Assembly: GCF_018614975.1 (NCBI RefSeq)
Contig: NZ_JAGGNR010000016.1
Coordinates: 1 to 64,000, forward strand
From: Paenibacillus polymyxa
Lineage (GTDB): Bacteria; Bacillota; Bacilli; Paenibacillales; Paenibacillaceae
Length of the DNA stretch: 64,000 nucleotides
Direction of reading: 5' to 3'
Shown: in pieces, positions 8,395 to 17,748 of the stretch
Numbering within the stretch: the stretch's first letter is position 1
Layout of the letters: every line of letters starts with the position of its first letter
Made by a program: the position numbers and the translations under genes
Notes under the pieces: model-generated
What the model saw: the letters and a program-made list of their open reading frames with translations, nothing else
Database searches by the model: none
What the model was told of the DNA's origin: nothing

Positions 8395-9693
8395 ATGACG
8401 ACACAACCATTGAATCTGATCCAATCCACGGAGGGCCAAGCGTTGCTTGCCCAAATGTATGGACAATCACAAGTACAGGAACAGACTGCACGTTACACAA
8501 AGCTGAATGCAACGTTCGAAGAGTATTTTGGTGCGCAAGAGGGAAGCAAGTTGTTCAGCGCGGCAGGACGTAGCGAGATTGGCGGCAATCATACGGATCA
8601 TAACCATGGTAAAGTCCTGGCGGGCAGCATTACGCTGGATACACTTGCGGTGGCTGCGCCAACGGCAGAATCGGTTATTACTTTTTATTCGGAAGGCTAC
8701 GACAAGAAATATGTAATCGATCTCATGGATCTCACGCCAAATACGGAAGACGATGGCACAACAGCATTGATTCGCGGTATGGCTGCGGGATTTGGAGAAT
8801 TCGGATATAAGGTAGGTGGCTTCCAAGCGTACATCTCCAGTAACGTATTCTCGGCATCAGGCCTCAGTTCATCGGCGTCATTCGAGATGCTGATCTGTAC
8901 GATTTTGAATCACTTTTATAATGATGGAGCAATGGATGTTGTGACCTTGGCCAAAATCGGTCAGTATGCGGAGAATCACTATTGGAACAAACCATCCGGT
9001 CTGCTGGATCAGATGGCTTGTGCATATGGTGGACTGATTTCGATTGATTTTGAAAATCCTGCACAACCGGTAATTGAGCCTGTTCAGTGGGATTTCCAAC
9101 AGAACGGTTACTCATTGGTTATTGTGAATACAGGTGGTAACCACGCTGATCTGACGGAAGATTACGCTGCTGTGCCGTATGAGATGAGAGCGGTTGCTCA
9201 AGCACTTGGCAGTGAGTATGTTCGGGGAATTACAGTTGACGCAATCTATGCGAATCTCAAGAAGGTTCGTGAAGCGGCTGGGGATCGTGCTGTGCTGCGT
9301 GCGCTTCATTTCCTGGAGGAAAACAATCGTGTTGATGGTCAGGTACAGGCGTTGCGTGATGGACGTTTTGCTGATTTCCTGAAACTGATTACAGCGTCTG
9401 GTAATTCGTCATGGAAGTGGCTGCAGAATGTATATCAGAGTGGTGCTGTGAAAGAACAGGAGATTGGCATCGCGCTGGCACTAACCGAGAATTATCTGCA
9501 AAACTTGGGTGATGGCGCTTGTCGTATTCATGGTGGTGGATTCGCAGGGGTTATTCTGACGATCCTTCCGAACGAAAAAGTAGAAGAATATATGTCCTGG
9601 ATGCACAACATGTTGGACACGCCGATTATTGTCGTTAATGTGCGCGCACAGGGTGCAGTATGCCTGAATACATTGATCGCTAACGCGAACTAA
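8395..9693 (+). CDS. galK: Galactokinase-like GHMP kinase
   Basis: The 432-residue protein has all three GHMP kinase motifs: A-G-R-S-E-I-G-G-N-H-T-D-H-N-H-G (from Gly58), S-G-L-S-S-S-A-S-F and a late H-G-G-G-F-A-G. It would phosphorylate galactose at O1 for the Leloir pathway. Compared with the usual galactokinase signature G-R-V-N-L-I-G-E-H-T-D-Y-N, the Glu is replaced by Asn65, while Arg59, His66 and Asp68 remain; a later L-L-D-Q-M supplies the probable catalytic Asp. It therefore belongs to a divergent galactokinase branch, and a related sugar substrate is possible. No galE or galT is adjacent. An AGGAGG site precedes the ATG. Confidence 0.85.
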   Translation: MTTQPLNLIQSTEGQALLAQMYGQSQVQEQTARYTKLNATFEEYFGAQEGSKLFSAAGRSEIGGNHTDHNHGKVLAGSITLDTLAVAAPTAESVITFYSEGYDKKYVIDLMDLTPNTEDDGTTALIRGMAAGFGEFGYKVGGFQAYISSNVFSASGLSSSASFEMLICTILNHFYNDGAMDVVTLAKIGQYAENHYWNKPSGLLDQMACAYGGLISIDFENPAQPVIEPVQWDFQQNGYSLVIVNTGGNHADLTEDYAAVPYEMRAVAQALGSEYVRGITVDAIYANLKKVREAAGDRAVLRALHFLEENNRVDGQVQALRDGRFADFLKLITASGNSSWKWLQNVYQSGAVKEQEIGIALALTENYLQNLGDGACRIHGGGFAGVILTILPNEKVEEYMSWMHNMLDTPIIVVNVRAQGAVCLNTLIANAN

Positions 9694-9725
9694 TAGGATG
9701 TAGCAAGTATATATATGACTTGTAT

Positions 9726-9775
9726 AAAAAGCGGTGATCTTCCCGGACTAAAGTCAAGGTAAATCACCGCTTTTT
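9726..9775. terminator. Terminator after galactokinase
   Basis: AAAAAGCGGTGAT pairs with ATCACCGCTTTTT, giving a strong stem with a T-run in both directions; it can also serve the convergent gene. Confidence 0.85.
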
Positions 9776-9794
9776 GTCATACCCAACGCAAGGA

Positions 9795-10808
9795 TTAATG
9801 CAAGAACTGATTCATTTCTTGTAAAACGTCCTCTACCATAGGTAGCCGCTCCGCCGTGTATACTTCAATATCGATAGAGGCAAGCAAGGGCAAAAGCGCT
9901 TGTGCCAATTCAGGTCGTGACAGAATTAGCTGGGAAGGCCTGTATCCTCGCTGCAAAAGAAGGTCAACCAATTCTTCTGCGCATTGCTGCATACTGCGTT
10001 TTTGTTCTGCGACGGCAGAGTGGATAATCATGCCGGAGGCTGGCTCAGTGACGATGATAATCTGTGGGAAATAGGGGCGTTCCTTATCACCAATGGATGT
10101 AGGCAGATAGGATAATCCGAATTCCCAGAATGATTCTGGCGGGCAAGGCAGCTTGCGAAGACGCGCTTGTTGAAATTCATCAATGAATATAGATGCGGTT
10201 TCTTCTACAACGATAGGCTGTGGTTCAACCCACTGACTGCTCCAGGTGAATGTTTGTCCATCAGATGAAAGCTCTGGCACACGTGTGAGAAATAATCGCT
10301 GATCTGAAGGAAAGAGCTGATCCGGGTCAGACTGTACGGCTGAAGCGACTTCAATGGCCTGCTCAACACAGGTTGCAAAGAACCGGAGCTCTTTAGCTTC
10401 TCGAACTGGGCCAGGTACGAATCCCGGTTCATATCGATGAAAAGTAGGCCAGGCATTGCGTCCGCGGTAAGAGAAACCTAATGCCTTTAATTGTTTGTAT
10501 TCCTCACTGGATAGCTCGTCCCGGTTTTCAAAGGACAACAGCAGACATTTTTGGGTAAAAACGGGATCTTCAACATTGTTTCCTTGCATCAGATCAAACA
10601 AGGCATTCAGTCCTTCTGTACCCAGGTAGACAGCCATTCCATACATCTCGCCTCCGTTGCCCATTACAGTGCAGTAGCCGATCTGTCCGGATTCCGGGTC
10701 CTGGACACCAAAAATATGAGAGCTGCTCAGCCATTGCCAGCTTGCTTGTTGTTTGAAACGGTTGGCTGCTTCGTACAGTGGACGTGCTTCTTCAATAAGT
10801 AATTTCAT
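9795..10808 (-). CDS. Conserved hypothetical protein
   Basis: A soluble 337-residue protein with no signal peptide or membrane segment. The N-terminal half contains a compact G-Y-C-T-V-M-G-N-G-G-E-M-Y-G-M-A-V-Y-L-G region and ends around W-P-T-F-H-R-Y-E-P-G. The C-terminal half starts near residue 210 (P-Q-I-I-I-V-T-E-P-A-S-G). The layout recalls Bacillota proteins annotated DUF7309/DUF6930, but I cannot confirm this. No catalytic motif was recognised. It is a single gene convergent with galactokinase. Confidence 0.7.
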   Translation of the reverse strand: MKLLIEEARPLYEAANRFKQQASWQWLSSSHIFGVQDPESGQIGYCTVMGNGGEMYGMAVYLGTEGLNALFDLMQGNNVEDPVFTQKCLLLSFENRDELSSEEYKQLKALGFSYRGRNAWPTFHRYEPGFVPGPVREAKELRFFATCVEQAIEVASAVQSDPDQLFPSDQRLFLTRVPELSSDGQTFTWSSQWVEPQPIVVEETASIFIDEFQQARLRKLPCPPESFWEFGLSYLPTSIGDKERPYFPQIIIVTEPASGMIIHSAVAEQKRSMQQCAEELVDLLLQRGYRPSQLILSRPELAQALLPLLASIDIEVYTAERLPMVEDVLQEMNQFLH

Positions 10809-11073
10809 GAATACTATTTACTCCTTTCATATAAGTGGATAGTGGTCGTTAAAGTGAGTCTACCACACTGTCAGCTTGTACGTGAATAATTACAACAAGG
10901 ATGAACAGATGTCCTTAACTCATTTCGGGCTTGCCGGATTTTTTGATATAATCATATATAATAAAATCTCCAACTTAGAAGGTCGTTATAGTGTTCAGTA
11001 GATAGTAGCCTGATTGGGTAGTTTAGTGATCTGCAATACAGGCGTATTGATTTTCCATGGGAGGAAGGATTAG

Positions 11074-11355
11074 ATGATTACACCTACAGTGGCTGGGCAG
11101 GAAGAGGCTCAATTATACGAGGAGTTGCGACGTGCGATCGATGAATTCGAAGAGGGCGAGCAACGGCAAAAAGTTCTGAGTCGGATGGTAAGACAGCTCA
11201 GGTTCGCCAAGTGGCGCAAAGATCGGATGCGCAAGGTGGATGCATACTGTCAAAAGATCAAGCCCGCGACATTATGGACCATACTAGCCACAGGTGCACT
11301 TGCACCAGTTTTGTTATTTAGCATGTTCATCTGGGTATCGTTGTGGGTGGAATGA
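11074..11355 (+). CDS. Small protein with C-terminal membrane anchor
   Basis: This 93-residue protein starts at an ATG behind GGGAGGAAGG. Residues 1-65 are charged and probably helical (E-E-L-R-R-A-I-D-E-F-E-E-G-E-Q-R-Q-K), and residues 68-91 form one transmembrane segment. It is likely a tail-anchored cytoplasmic-face protein. A -10-like TATAAT lies near 10947. No family was recognised. Confidence 0.6.
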   Translation: MITPTVAGQEEAQLYEELRRAIDEFEEGEQRQKVLSRMVRQLRFAKWRKDRMRKVDAYCQKIKPATLWTILATGALAPVLLFSMFIWVSLWVE

Positions 11356-11391
11356 AGCTGTAACGAAGAGAGATACATTATGAAGTTAATA

Positions 11392-11443
11392 AAAAGAACC
11401 GTTAACCATCGGATTATCGTATTCCGACTGTAACGATTCTAAG
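11392..11443. terminator. Imperfect hairpin between convergent genes
   Basis: AGAACCGTTA and TAACGATTCT flank a near-palindromic core. It lies between the tail-anchored protein gene and the convergent lipoprotein gene and may act as a terminator, though the T-runs are weak. Confidence 0.4.
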
Positions 11444-11457
11444 AACTCTCTTTAGGG

Positions 11458-11994
11458 TTAGTGGGACATTTGTGTAGATTTACCGTCTAAAGATTGCACT
11501 TGTCCCTGGATATACTGGTGGTAATCGCGGAAGCTGCTGATGTGATGCAAGGAATCGGAGTTCTCAGACTGGATCTTAATTTTACCGTCCTGAGGCAATT
11601 TTTTCATCTCAGCAATGACGGATTTGGAACCTTGGATATCACCGGACATGTCTTGAATTCGCTGTAATAATGCTGGGTGTCCTTCATGTTGGAGCATTTC
11701 GGCGAGCGGTCTCATTTCCTCCAACTTTTGGCTCGACCGTTCAAGTGTGGTCATCACTTTGTCTCCATCTGTACTTGCGCTAAGCGAAACCATTCGGTGA
11801 ATATGATCTTTCTCCATACGCTCAAGTGCCTCCAGATGGGAAGCTTCCAGTCGTTTGGGATCGCTCCAACTCTCCGATCGAACGGAGTCATTCTGTTGCT
11901 GGGAAGCATTGTTCGCAGTGCCATTGCCACAGCCCCATAACAGAGTTGAGCAGGTTAACACGGCTCCAACGGCGATGATACTTTTTAACCTCAT
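11458..11994 (-). CDS. Hypothetical lipoprotein
   Basis: The 178-residue protein has a signal peptide with lipobox L-L-W-G-C (Cys22) followed by a Gly/Asn/Gln-rich linker. The mature domain is largely helical with many charged residues (R-L-E-A-S-H-L-E-A-L-E-R-M-E-K-D-H). It should be anchored on the outer face of the membrane. GGAG lies upstream of the ATG at 11994. No family was recognised. It is not clearly coupled to the divergent small membrane protein. Confidence 0.65.
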   Translation of the reverse strand: MRLKSIIAVGAVLTCSTLLWGCGNGTANNASQQQNDSVRSESWSDPKRLEASHLEALERMEKDHIHRMVSLSASTDGDKVMTTLERSSQKLEEMRPLAEMLQHEGHPALLQRIQDMSGDIQGSKSVIAEMKKLPQDGKIKIQSENSDSLHHISSFRDYHQYIQGQVQSLDGKSTQMSH

Positions 11995-12135
11995 GCTGTC
12001 ACTCCTTCAATAATTTCCTGAAGGTAGTATGAGCAATAATATCCAAAATCATGCTTCTTCTTGTTATAAATGTAGCAAATGATCCAAAGAAGTGAAGTTA
12101 CAATTGCAACGTTATGTAATGAGGTGAGAAGCATT

Positions 12136-12492
12136 ATGTACACTAATAACATATGGCGCTGGACCATTAATCTTCTGTATCCTGCCATTATCTTTGTCTT
12201 CCAGAGCTGGGGACCGATATTGGATTCTTGGACAGGTCCAATTTTGTTCGTCGCGGTGTTCTGCTTTCTATGGAGCGATGTAAAAGATATGTTCGTTTCG
12301 ACATTATTGACATGGTTTATTGCCATCCCGTGTTGGTGGTATTGGATTGAACGTCCGAAACCATCGTTTGGTGCAGAACATTTTGCCGCACATCTATGGT
12401 TAATTGTACTTATGTATATTGTCTTTGTGCTCATTCCTCAGACCTTAATCCTGACTACTCGGTTGCGGGTAATGCATTATTATAAGAAGTGA
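12136..12492 (+). CDS. Small four-helix membrane protein
   Basis: About 118 residues. The ATG at 12136 is chosen because AGGTGAG lies nine bases upstream; the longer in-frame reading from 12079 has no ribosome site. Four hydrophobic segments are seen (L-L-Y-P-A-I-I-F-V-F, I-L-F-V-A-V-F-C-F-L, T-W-F-I-A-I-P-C-W-W-Y-W, and W-L-I-V-L-M-Y-I-V-F-V-L-I). The spacing resembles small integral membrane proteins in the CBO0543 group, but that is a guess. Function unknown. Confidence 0.6.
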   Translation: MYTNNIWRWTINLLYPAIIFVFQSWGPILDSWTGPILFVAVFCFLWSDVKDMFVSTLLTWFIAIPCWWYWIERPKPSFGAEHFAAHLWLIVLMYIVFVLIPQTLILTTRLRVMHYYKK

Positions 12493-12567
12493 AAGTTAAT
12501 GGAATGGAGACTTCGCAGTCACAGACCTGCATGATTCGAACTGCAAACGAACGACATCCATATACAC

Positions 12568-12609
12568 AAACACCCCTTATCCGTCGTTCCTGACGGACAA
12601 GGGGTGTTT
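12568..12609. terminator. Bidirectional terminator after ger operon
   Basis: AAACACCCCTTATCCGTC pairs with GACGGACAAGGGGTGTTT with one mismatch. It serves both the leftward ger operon and the rightward membrane protein gene. Confidence 0.85.
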
Positions 12610-12619
12610 CGCGTTCTTG

Positions 12620-13783
12620 CTACACTTTCCGTTTATATTTCCCTGTATAAGGGATGGTGAGGTGGATTTTCAGATCCTGGATCGATTCTTCGGTAAGCAT
12701 CATCTTGCTGCCATTGTTGGATAACTTACGCCAGAGCTTTGGATTTTTGCGATACAGCTTCTCCTGAAGACCGTAAATATCTACGCCACGCTCAAGGCCG
12801 TGACGATAGGTCTGCATGATCTGCTCCCGCAACTTCACTTCACTAATCTGAATCATCTCTTCATAAGAGGTAGGCACAAGGTATTCGTACAGGGCAGTGA
12901 GGTATTCGGCGTCAATGTTGAACTTGACCTCTTCCCCATGAATGACAGGTTTAATTTTGATCTTTGGCAATCCTACACTGAGTGCCCCATAGATCGTTCC
13001 ATCCTTCTGGACAAGTAAGGGAGCCCGCCGCATGTCTTTGATTAGCCAGTGGTAACCGGGAAGCTGACTGCGTGGAAAGTATTCAAAGTCATAGCCAGTC
13101 TTCTCGAAAAAGGCCCCTTCCACCAGAAACAAATCATGTTTTTTCTCATTCTCAGCCCACTGGGTATTGTTCAATGCAAGACTCGGTAGATACGTCGTGA
13201 TAGCCGGATCATTATGTGTTGCAATGAGCTTAAAGCTAAGCACAGGTGGGTACAACGATTCTTCCATGTACGTGGGGAGCGGATTGTGAAGAATGCTGTC
13301 CAGTGGCGACATATTATAGATGGACGTCGCACTCAGGATTTTCTCCAGAGGCTCTCGTGTTCCATACACCCAGGTTGTATAACGGGATTCTGGAAATCGT
13401 CCCAGCATATCAAACACTTCTTTGATGTGTTTGCTGGTGAGCACACCTTCGGCCATAACGATGGCTGTCACATGCCCCCAGGCCATGTGTAATTGGGCTG
13501 TACGAAACAGTTCGTTTAACGCCAGACTCAATGTTTTCCCTTCGGCATGTCCGACCCATACAGGGGGCGTATCAGCACTTTTGGCTGAACTTTCACTTTT
13601 GGCGACACTGGCAAAATCCAGCGTTTGTACATACAGGTGATACATGCCGTCTTTGTAATCAATGCCAAATGCTTTGGCGTAGTCTACTTGTTGAATCTCA
13701 AAAGCACTCCAGCATCCACTCGTCATCACGCACATCGACAGGCTTAACAGACCCAGCGTACATCTCCGCAACAAACGCTTCAT
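12620..13783 (-). CDS. Spore germination protein, Ger(x)C family lipoprotein
   Basis: This 387-residue protein is the C-subunit of a GerA-type germinant receptor. It has a signal peptide and lipobox (T-S-G-C, Cys24) followed by W-S-A-F-E-I-Q-Q-V-D-Y-A-K-A-F-G-I-D, which fits the family start. It would be anchored on the outside of the spore inner membrane. Its ATG overlaps the stop of the GerAA gene by four bases. Length is normal for GerAC proteins. The operon order is B-A-C rather than the common A-B-C. The germinant is not predictable. Confidence 0.9.
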   Translation of the reverse strand: MKRLLRRCTLGLLSLSMCVMTSGCWSAFEIQQVDYAKAFGIDYKDGMYHLYVQTLDFASVAKSESSAKSADTPPVWVGHAEGKTLSLALNELFRTAQLHMAWGHVTAIVMAEGVLTSKHIKEVFDMLGRFPESRYTTWVYGTREPLEKILSATSIYNMSPLDSILHNPLPTYMEESLYPPVLSFKLIATHNDPAITTYLPSLALNNTQWAENEKKHDLFLVEGAFFEKTGYDFEYFPRSQLPGYHWLIKDMRRAPLLVQKDGTIYGALSVGLPKIKIKPVIHGEEVKFNIDAEYLTALYEYLVPTSYEEMIQISEVKLREQIMQTYRHGLERGVDIYGLQEKLYRKNPKLWRKLSNNGSKMMLTEESIQDLKIHLTIPYTGKYKRKV

Positions 13784-15282
13784 CGTCCGTTCCCTTTCTT
13801 GCGGGGCTCTTGGGTTTCGAGATAGACGGGTTTGCGTTTCCCCAACCCTTTTGGCAATTTAAATAATGAAGCTATGGCTTGTTTGAAATGAAGCGGTGTT
13901 AACGGAGTGAGATACGGAATGCCAAATGATTTGAGATCGGTCAGGTAGATGAGGAACAGAATCAACGACAGGATGAACCCATAGATGCCGAGAGATGCTC
14001 CCAGGACAAAACAAAGGAACCGCAGGATCAGCACAGAACTGGTCATGACCTGATTCACAATGGTTGCTCCAGCTACGACGGTAACTGCGATGATGACAAT
14101 CATGAGGGGAGAGACCATGCCGGCTCGAATGGCGGAATCCCCGATGATCAAACCGCCAACGACAGTTAGTGTCTGGCCGATGGCACTCGGTAAACGTACC
14201 CCCGCCTCTCGGAACAGCTCCATTAGCAGCATAATGAGAAACATCTCCACTCCTGATTCCATTGGCAGTCCCATACGGCCTACCGATATCGTGGCAACCA
14301 GTGGGAAAGGAACCTGATCCATATGAAATGAGGTCAGCGCAATATAAAAGCCGGGCAGGAACACGGTGATTATCAGGCCAAGAAAGCGGAGCATCCGCCC
14401 TACGTTGACAGCTAAGAAGGGAAAGCTGGCATCTTCCGGTGATTTGAGCAAAAGAAACAGATTGACTGGCCCAATAATGGCGCTGGGATTGCCGTCAACA
14501 ATGAGGATAAAACGTCCGTTCAGGAGACATTCTGCAGCAAAGTCGGGCCTGCCCGTATAATGGGTGACGGGAAACAAAGTAATCTTCGAAGGGGACAGCA
14601 ATTCTTCCAGTTCATTAGCGGTCAAGATGCGTTCAGTCTCAATCTTACGCAACCGATCCTGGACGTCTTCAATCAGATCCGGATTGGCGATATTCTTGAT
14701 ATACATCAATGCCACTTTGGTTGCAGAACGTGAACCGATCAGTTCAATATTACAGGCCAGTTGGTTCGTACGCAGTCGGGTGCGTATCAAGGCAACATTG
14801 ACGGCAAGTGGTTCAATGAACCCATCTCTTGCCCCACGGATCGAAACTTCGGTGGTCGATTCCTCCGGTGTCCGAGTAGGGAGGTTAGATATATCAATAC
14901 TCCACATGGTTTGCAGGGAAGGAATACAGATCAACATATGGCCTTCAAAAACACGGAGAGACATCAGTTCAGTTCCAAATGCCGGATCTTGCAGATCCAT
15001 TCGGGTCCAATCCAGGCTGATGCACTTTTCAATGTCGGATGTACGGACAAAGTGTGTATTTTCATATGTTCGTTTGAGTTCCGGGAGAATAATATCGTAG
15101 ATTGCTTCACTGTCTACCATACCGCTGCAATAGGTCATAAGGAGTTGCATCGGAGGTTCTCCGAACATATGACTATTGATGATGACATCATCAGATCCGG
15201 CAAAAAAGGTGTTCAGGTTATGCTCGTTCATTCGGAACGGTTCAACTTCACGATTATTCTTGGGTTGGGATGAGATCGGCAC
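13780..15282 (-). CDS. Spore germination protein, GerA family (A subunit)
   Basis: This 500-residue protein shows the GerAA layout. A soluble N-terminal domain (about 1-260) contains D-P-A-F-G-T-E and R-G-A-R-D-G-F-I-E-P. It is followed by F-I-L-I-V-D-G-N-P-S-A and then membrane segments including V-G-R-M-G-L-P-M-E-S-G-V-E-M and S-A-I-G-Q-T-L-T-V-V-G-G. It forms the core subunit of a germinant receptor in the spore inner membrane. The start at 15282 overlaps the GerAB end by 29 bases, so translation is likely coupled. Confidence 0.92.
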   Translation of the reverse strand: MPISSQPKNNREVEPFRMNEHNLNTFFAGSDDVIINSHMFGEPPMQLLMTYCSGMVDSEAIYDIILPELKRTYENTHFVRTSDIEKCISLDWTRMDLQDPAFGTELMSLRVFEGHMLICIPSLQTMWSIDISNLPTRTPEESTTEVSIRGARDGFIEPLAVNVALIRTRLRTNQLACNIELIGSRSATKVALMYIKNIANPDLIEDVQDRLRKIETERILTANELEELLSPSKITLFPVTHYTGRPDFAAECLLNGRFILIVDGNPSAIIGPVNLFLLLKSPEDASFPFLAVNVGRMLRFLGLIITVFLPGFYIALTSFHMDQVPFPLVATISVGRMGLPMESGVEMFLIMLLMELFREAGVRLPSAIGQTLTVVGGLIIGDSAIRAGMVSPLMIVIIAVTVVAGATIVNQVMTSSVLILRFLCFVLGASLGIYGFILSLILFLIYLTDLKSFGIPYLTPLTPLHFKQAIASLFKLPKGLGKRKPVYLETQEPRKKGNGR

Positions 15283-16375
15283 GTTCGGGAGCCTCCTTGT
15301 CTTTTTTGTGGATTAATGCAGCAATGGTTAATATCACGGTAACGATTGAGACATAGGCCAGCATGACCGGGAACTGAATATGATTCACGTAATAGTCCAC
15401 GTAATCAATGCGCCACCATTGCATCGCCATGAAGCTCATGATGACGGTAATGGTAAGAATGGCGATATATCGTTTCTTCGGTCTGCGGAAATTAAGCAGA
15501 TCTACGATGAGATACATGGATATGGCAATCCTTGCGAAGGAACCACTAAGCCACTGATAGATGGACAGAAAATCAACGTGCTGCAACAGTTTGCCTATAT
15601 TCACAAGTTTCCATTGCTCATAGGGACTGTTCCGTTGTTTGGCAGCTTCTTCTGGACCAAATTCCACGATGGCCCCGATCGTTGGCCCTATCGCCATACT
15701 GAGCATAAACACGCCGAGGATCAGAACATACCACCAACGAATTTTGCCTTTGACTTCATGTTGGAACAACATAAGAATCCAGATTTCCATAAGCCCGGCT
15801 AAGGAGTAGATCATGCCCCGCCACACGGAACCCATGCCGTTCTCCATAATCGGGAACAATAGACTGTAGTCTTTGTATTTCATATTGGCGGACATTACAA
15901 AATAACCAAGCAAAATCACAAAGGGCAGCAGCAGACTGGAAGTCATCGCAATGGAGCGTATGCCTTTAGCTGCTGCCCACGCTGCAACCAGTGCACCGCC
16001 ACCAGCCAGAACGTAAGGTGGCGTGAATTGAAGATATGTGGACACGGTCCAGTTAGTTGTCTCATACAGCGTATGTGTGCCAAGCGTGAACAGCAGAATG
16101 GAAGCGGAGATGCGGAAGATCCAGGAAGGGACCGCACCGAATTCTCGCGTGATCCAATCTGTTAATCGCTGTCCACGTACCCGCCGAATGATGATATACA
16201 TCATACATAGAAACAACATGAAAAAAGGGCCAGCCGCCACGACAGACAACCATCCGTCTCTGCCGCCAGCTTCAAGAATTGCTGGGATGGACAAGACATG
16301 GCAGACCAGTCCGGCACTTAATAAAAGGATGGAAAAGGACAACCAAATGGTAATTTGACCTTTTTCACGACTCAT
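15254..16375 (-). CDS. Spore germination protein, GerAB transporter-like subunit
   Basis: About 373 residues with ten hydrophobic segments, of the GerAB/ArcD/ProY (APC superfamily) type that binds germinant. The start is placed at 16375 (M-S-R-E-K-G-Q-I-T-I-W) because AAAGGAGG precedes it; an ATG six codons earlier lies inside that site. It is the first gene of the leftward ger operon. Family features include the early G-Q-I-T-I-W and Y-L-Q-F-T-P-P-Y-V-L-A-G-G. A weak sigma-G-like promoter lies upstream. Confidence 0.9.
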   Translation of the reverse strand: MSREKGQITIWLSFSILLLSAGLVCHVLSIPAILEAGGRDGWLSVVAAGPFFMLFLCMMYIIIRRVRGQRLTDWITREFGAVPSWIFRISASILLFTLGTHTLYETTNWTVSTYLQFTPPYVLAGGGALVAAWAAAKGIRSIAMTSSLLLPFVILLGYFVMSANMKYKDYSLLFPIMENGMGSVWRGMIYSLAGLMEIWILMLFQHEVKGKIRWWYVLILGVFMLSMAIGPTIGAIVEFGPEEAAKQRNSPYEQWKLVNIGKLLQHVDFLSIYQWLSGSFARIAISMYLIVDLLNFRRPKKRYIAILTITVIMSFMAMQWWRIDYVDYYVNHIQFPVMLAYVSIVTVILTIAALIHKKDKEAPERADLIPTQE

Positions 16376-16409
16376 GGGAATCCTCCTTTCCAATGAAGGA
16401 AGTTTCCGT

Positions 16410-16439
16410 TAGGTTGTACAGCATACAGGAAGTTGATTC
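16410..16439 (-). promoter_or_regulatory. Weak sigma-G-like promoter candidate for ger operon
   Basis: On the minus strand GAATC is followed after 18 bases by CAACCTA, close to the sigma-G pattern GHATR-N18-CATDHTA with about three mismatches. Forespore expression is expected for ger operons, so the position is sensible, but the match is weak. Confidence 0.3.
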
Positions 16440-16579
16440 CTTTTTCAGATTTTTTCACAGAAAGCTGCAACCGAGATGGACGGACTAACCAGAAAGCTTT
16501 AACATACAGATATAGCAATGTCGAAGACAAGCACTGAGCGAAGCATAGAAAAATAGAGAAAATAGGGAGGAAACCTGCG

Positions 16580-17473
16580 ATGACAAATTCAACGAAGGCA
16601 CCTGGAGAGACAAAAGTTGGCTTTATTGGTACAGGCGTGATGGGGAAAAGTATGGCTGGGCACATCCAGAGAGCAGGGTATCCGCTACATGTGTACACGC
16701 GAACTGCTGCCAAAGCGGAAGCACTGGTGAAAGAGGGTGCCGTATGGCATGACACACCAGGCAAACTTGCTGCTGCATGTGATGTGATCATCACGATGGT
16801 AGGATATCCGAAGGATGTGGAGGAGATCTACCTCGGTGAAGATGGACTTGTAGCCAATGCCAAACCGGGTTCATATCTGATTGATATGACAACATCCAGT
16901 CCGCTTCTGGCTGCACGAATCTTTGAAGCTGCGGAAGCCAAAGGACTGCATGCATTGGACGCACCTGTATCGGGCGGTGATATCGGAGCGCAGAACGCGA
17001 AGCTGTCCATTATGGTTGGTGGTAGCTCGGAGGCCTTTGAAGCCGTGCGTCCGCTGTTTGAGCAGATGGGCACCAACATTGTGCTGCAAGGCAAGGCGGG
17101 AGCCGGGCAGCATACCAAAATGTGCAACCAGATTGCCATTGCCTCTGGCATGATGGGCGTATGCGAAGCACTCGCCTATGCCAAGACGTCTGGGCTGGAC
17201 GCGGAGAACGTGCTGAAGAGCATTGCTACCGGTGCAGCCGGAAGCTGGTCGCTCAGCAATCTCGGTCCGCGTATGATCGCAGGCGACTATGAGCCTGGAT
17301 TCTATGTGAAACATTTTATCAAAGACATGGGAATTGCTCTGGAGTCTGCAAAAGCGATGGGTATGAAAACGCCTGGGCTGGCTCTGGCCGAATCCCTGTA
17401 TCAGGAAATAGCGAATAATGGTCTGGAAGAGAAGGGGACACAGGTGCTCTACACCTATTATCTTCAGGCTTAA
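16580..17473 (+). CDS. NAD(P)-dependent beta-hydroxyacid dehydrogenase family
   Basis: The 297-residue protein has a Rossmann motif V-G-F-I-G-T-G-V-M-G-K-S-M near the N-terminus and the family signature D-A-P-V-S-G-G-D-I-G-A. The catalytic Lys180 lies in G-A-G-Q-H-T-K-M-C-N-Q. These are hallmarks of 3-hydroxyisobutyrate dehydrogenase, tartronate semialdehyde reductase and GLYR-type enzymes, which oxidise or reduce small beta-hydroxyacids. The exact substrate cannot be told, and no pathway genes are adjacent. GGGAGG precedes the ATG. Confidence 0.9.
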   Translation: MTNSTKAPGETKVGFIGTGVMGKSMAGHIQRAGYPLHVYTRTAAKAEALVKEGAVWHDTPGKLAAACDVIITMVGYPKDVEEIYLGEDGLVANAKPGSYLIDMTTSSPLLAARIFEAAEAKGLHALDAPVSGGDIGAQNAKLSIMVGGSSEAFEAVRPLFEQMGTNIVLQGKAGAGQHTKMCNQIAIASGMMGVCEALAYAKTSGLDAENVLKSIATGAAGSWSLSNLGPRMIAGDYEPGFYVKHFIKDMGIALESAKAMGMKTPGLALAESLYQEIANNGLEEKGTQVLYTYYLQA

Positions 17474-17482
17474 CATCAAGAG

Positions 17483-17531
17483 AACAGCAGCGTATTCTTT
17501 TTCTATTCAGGAAAGGTTGCGCTGTTTTTTT
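17483..17531 (+). terminator. Terminator after dehydrogenase
   Basis: AACAGC pairs with GCTGTT across a 32-base interior, followed by a T-run. The stem is modest. Confidence 0.5.
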
Positions 17532-17748
17532 CAATTTTGCGGCTTGTTTATGCGTCTAAAGTCACGAAATTGGTTAAATGTTCATATGTACTTTGCGTAT
17601 TGGAGAGATTTTGATCGTTTTCCCTTTATTTTTACCCCGCTTTATCCGACATAAGTAATAGAAGTTTACATAATGAATGTGTCAAAGGATGTTATTCCAT
17701 CTGTAATGGTCAACCGTAACACACACTACAATAGAACGGAGCTTGCCC

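Noticed and set aside
14060..15273. Frames antisense to the germination genes
   Set aside because: These are shadows of the strongly supported GerAA and GerAB genes.
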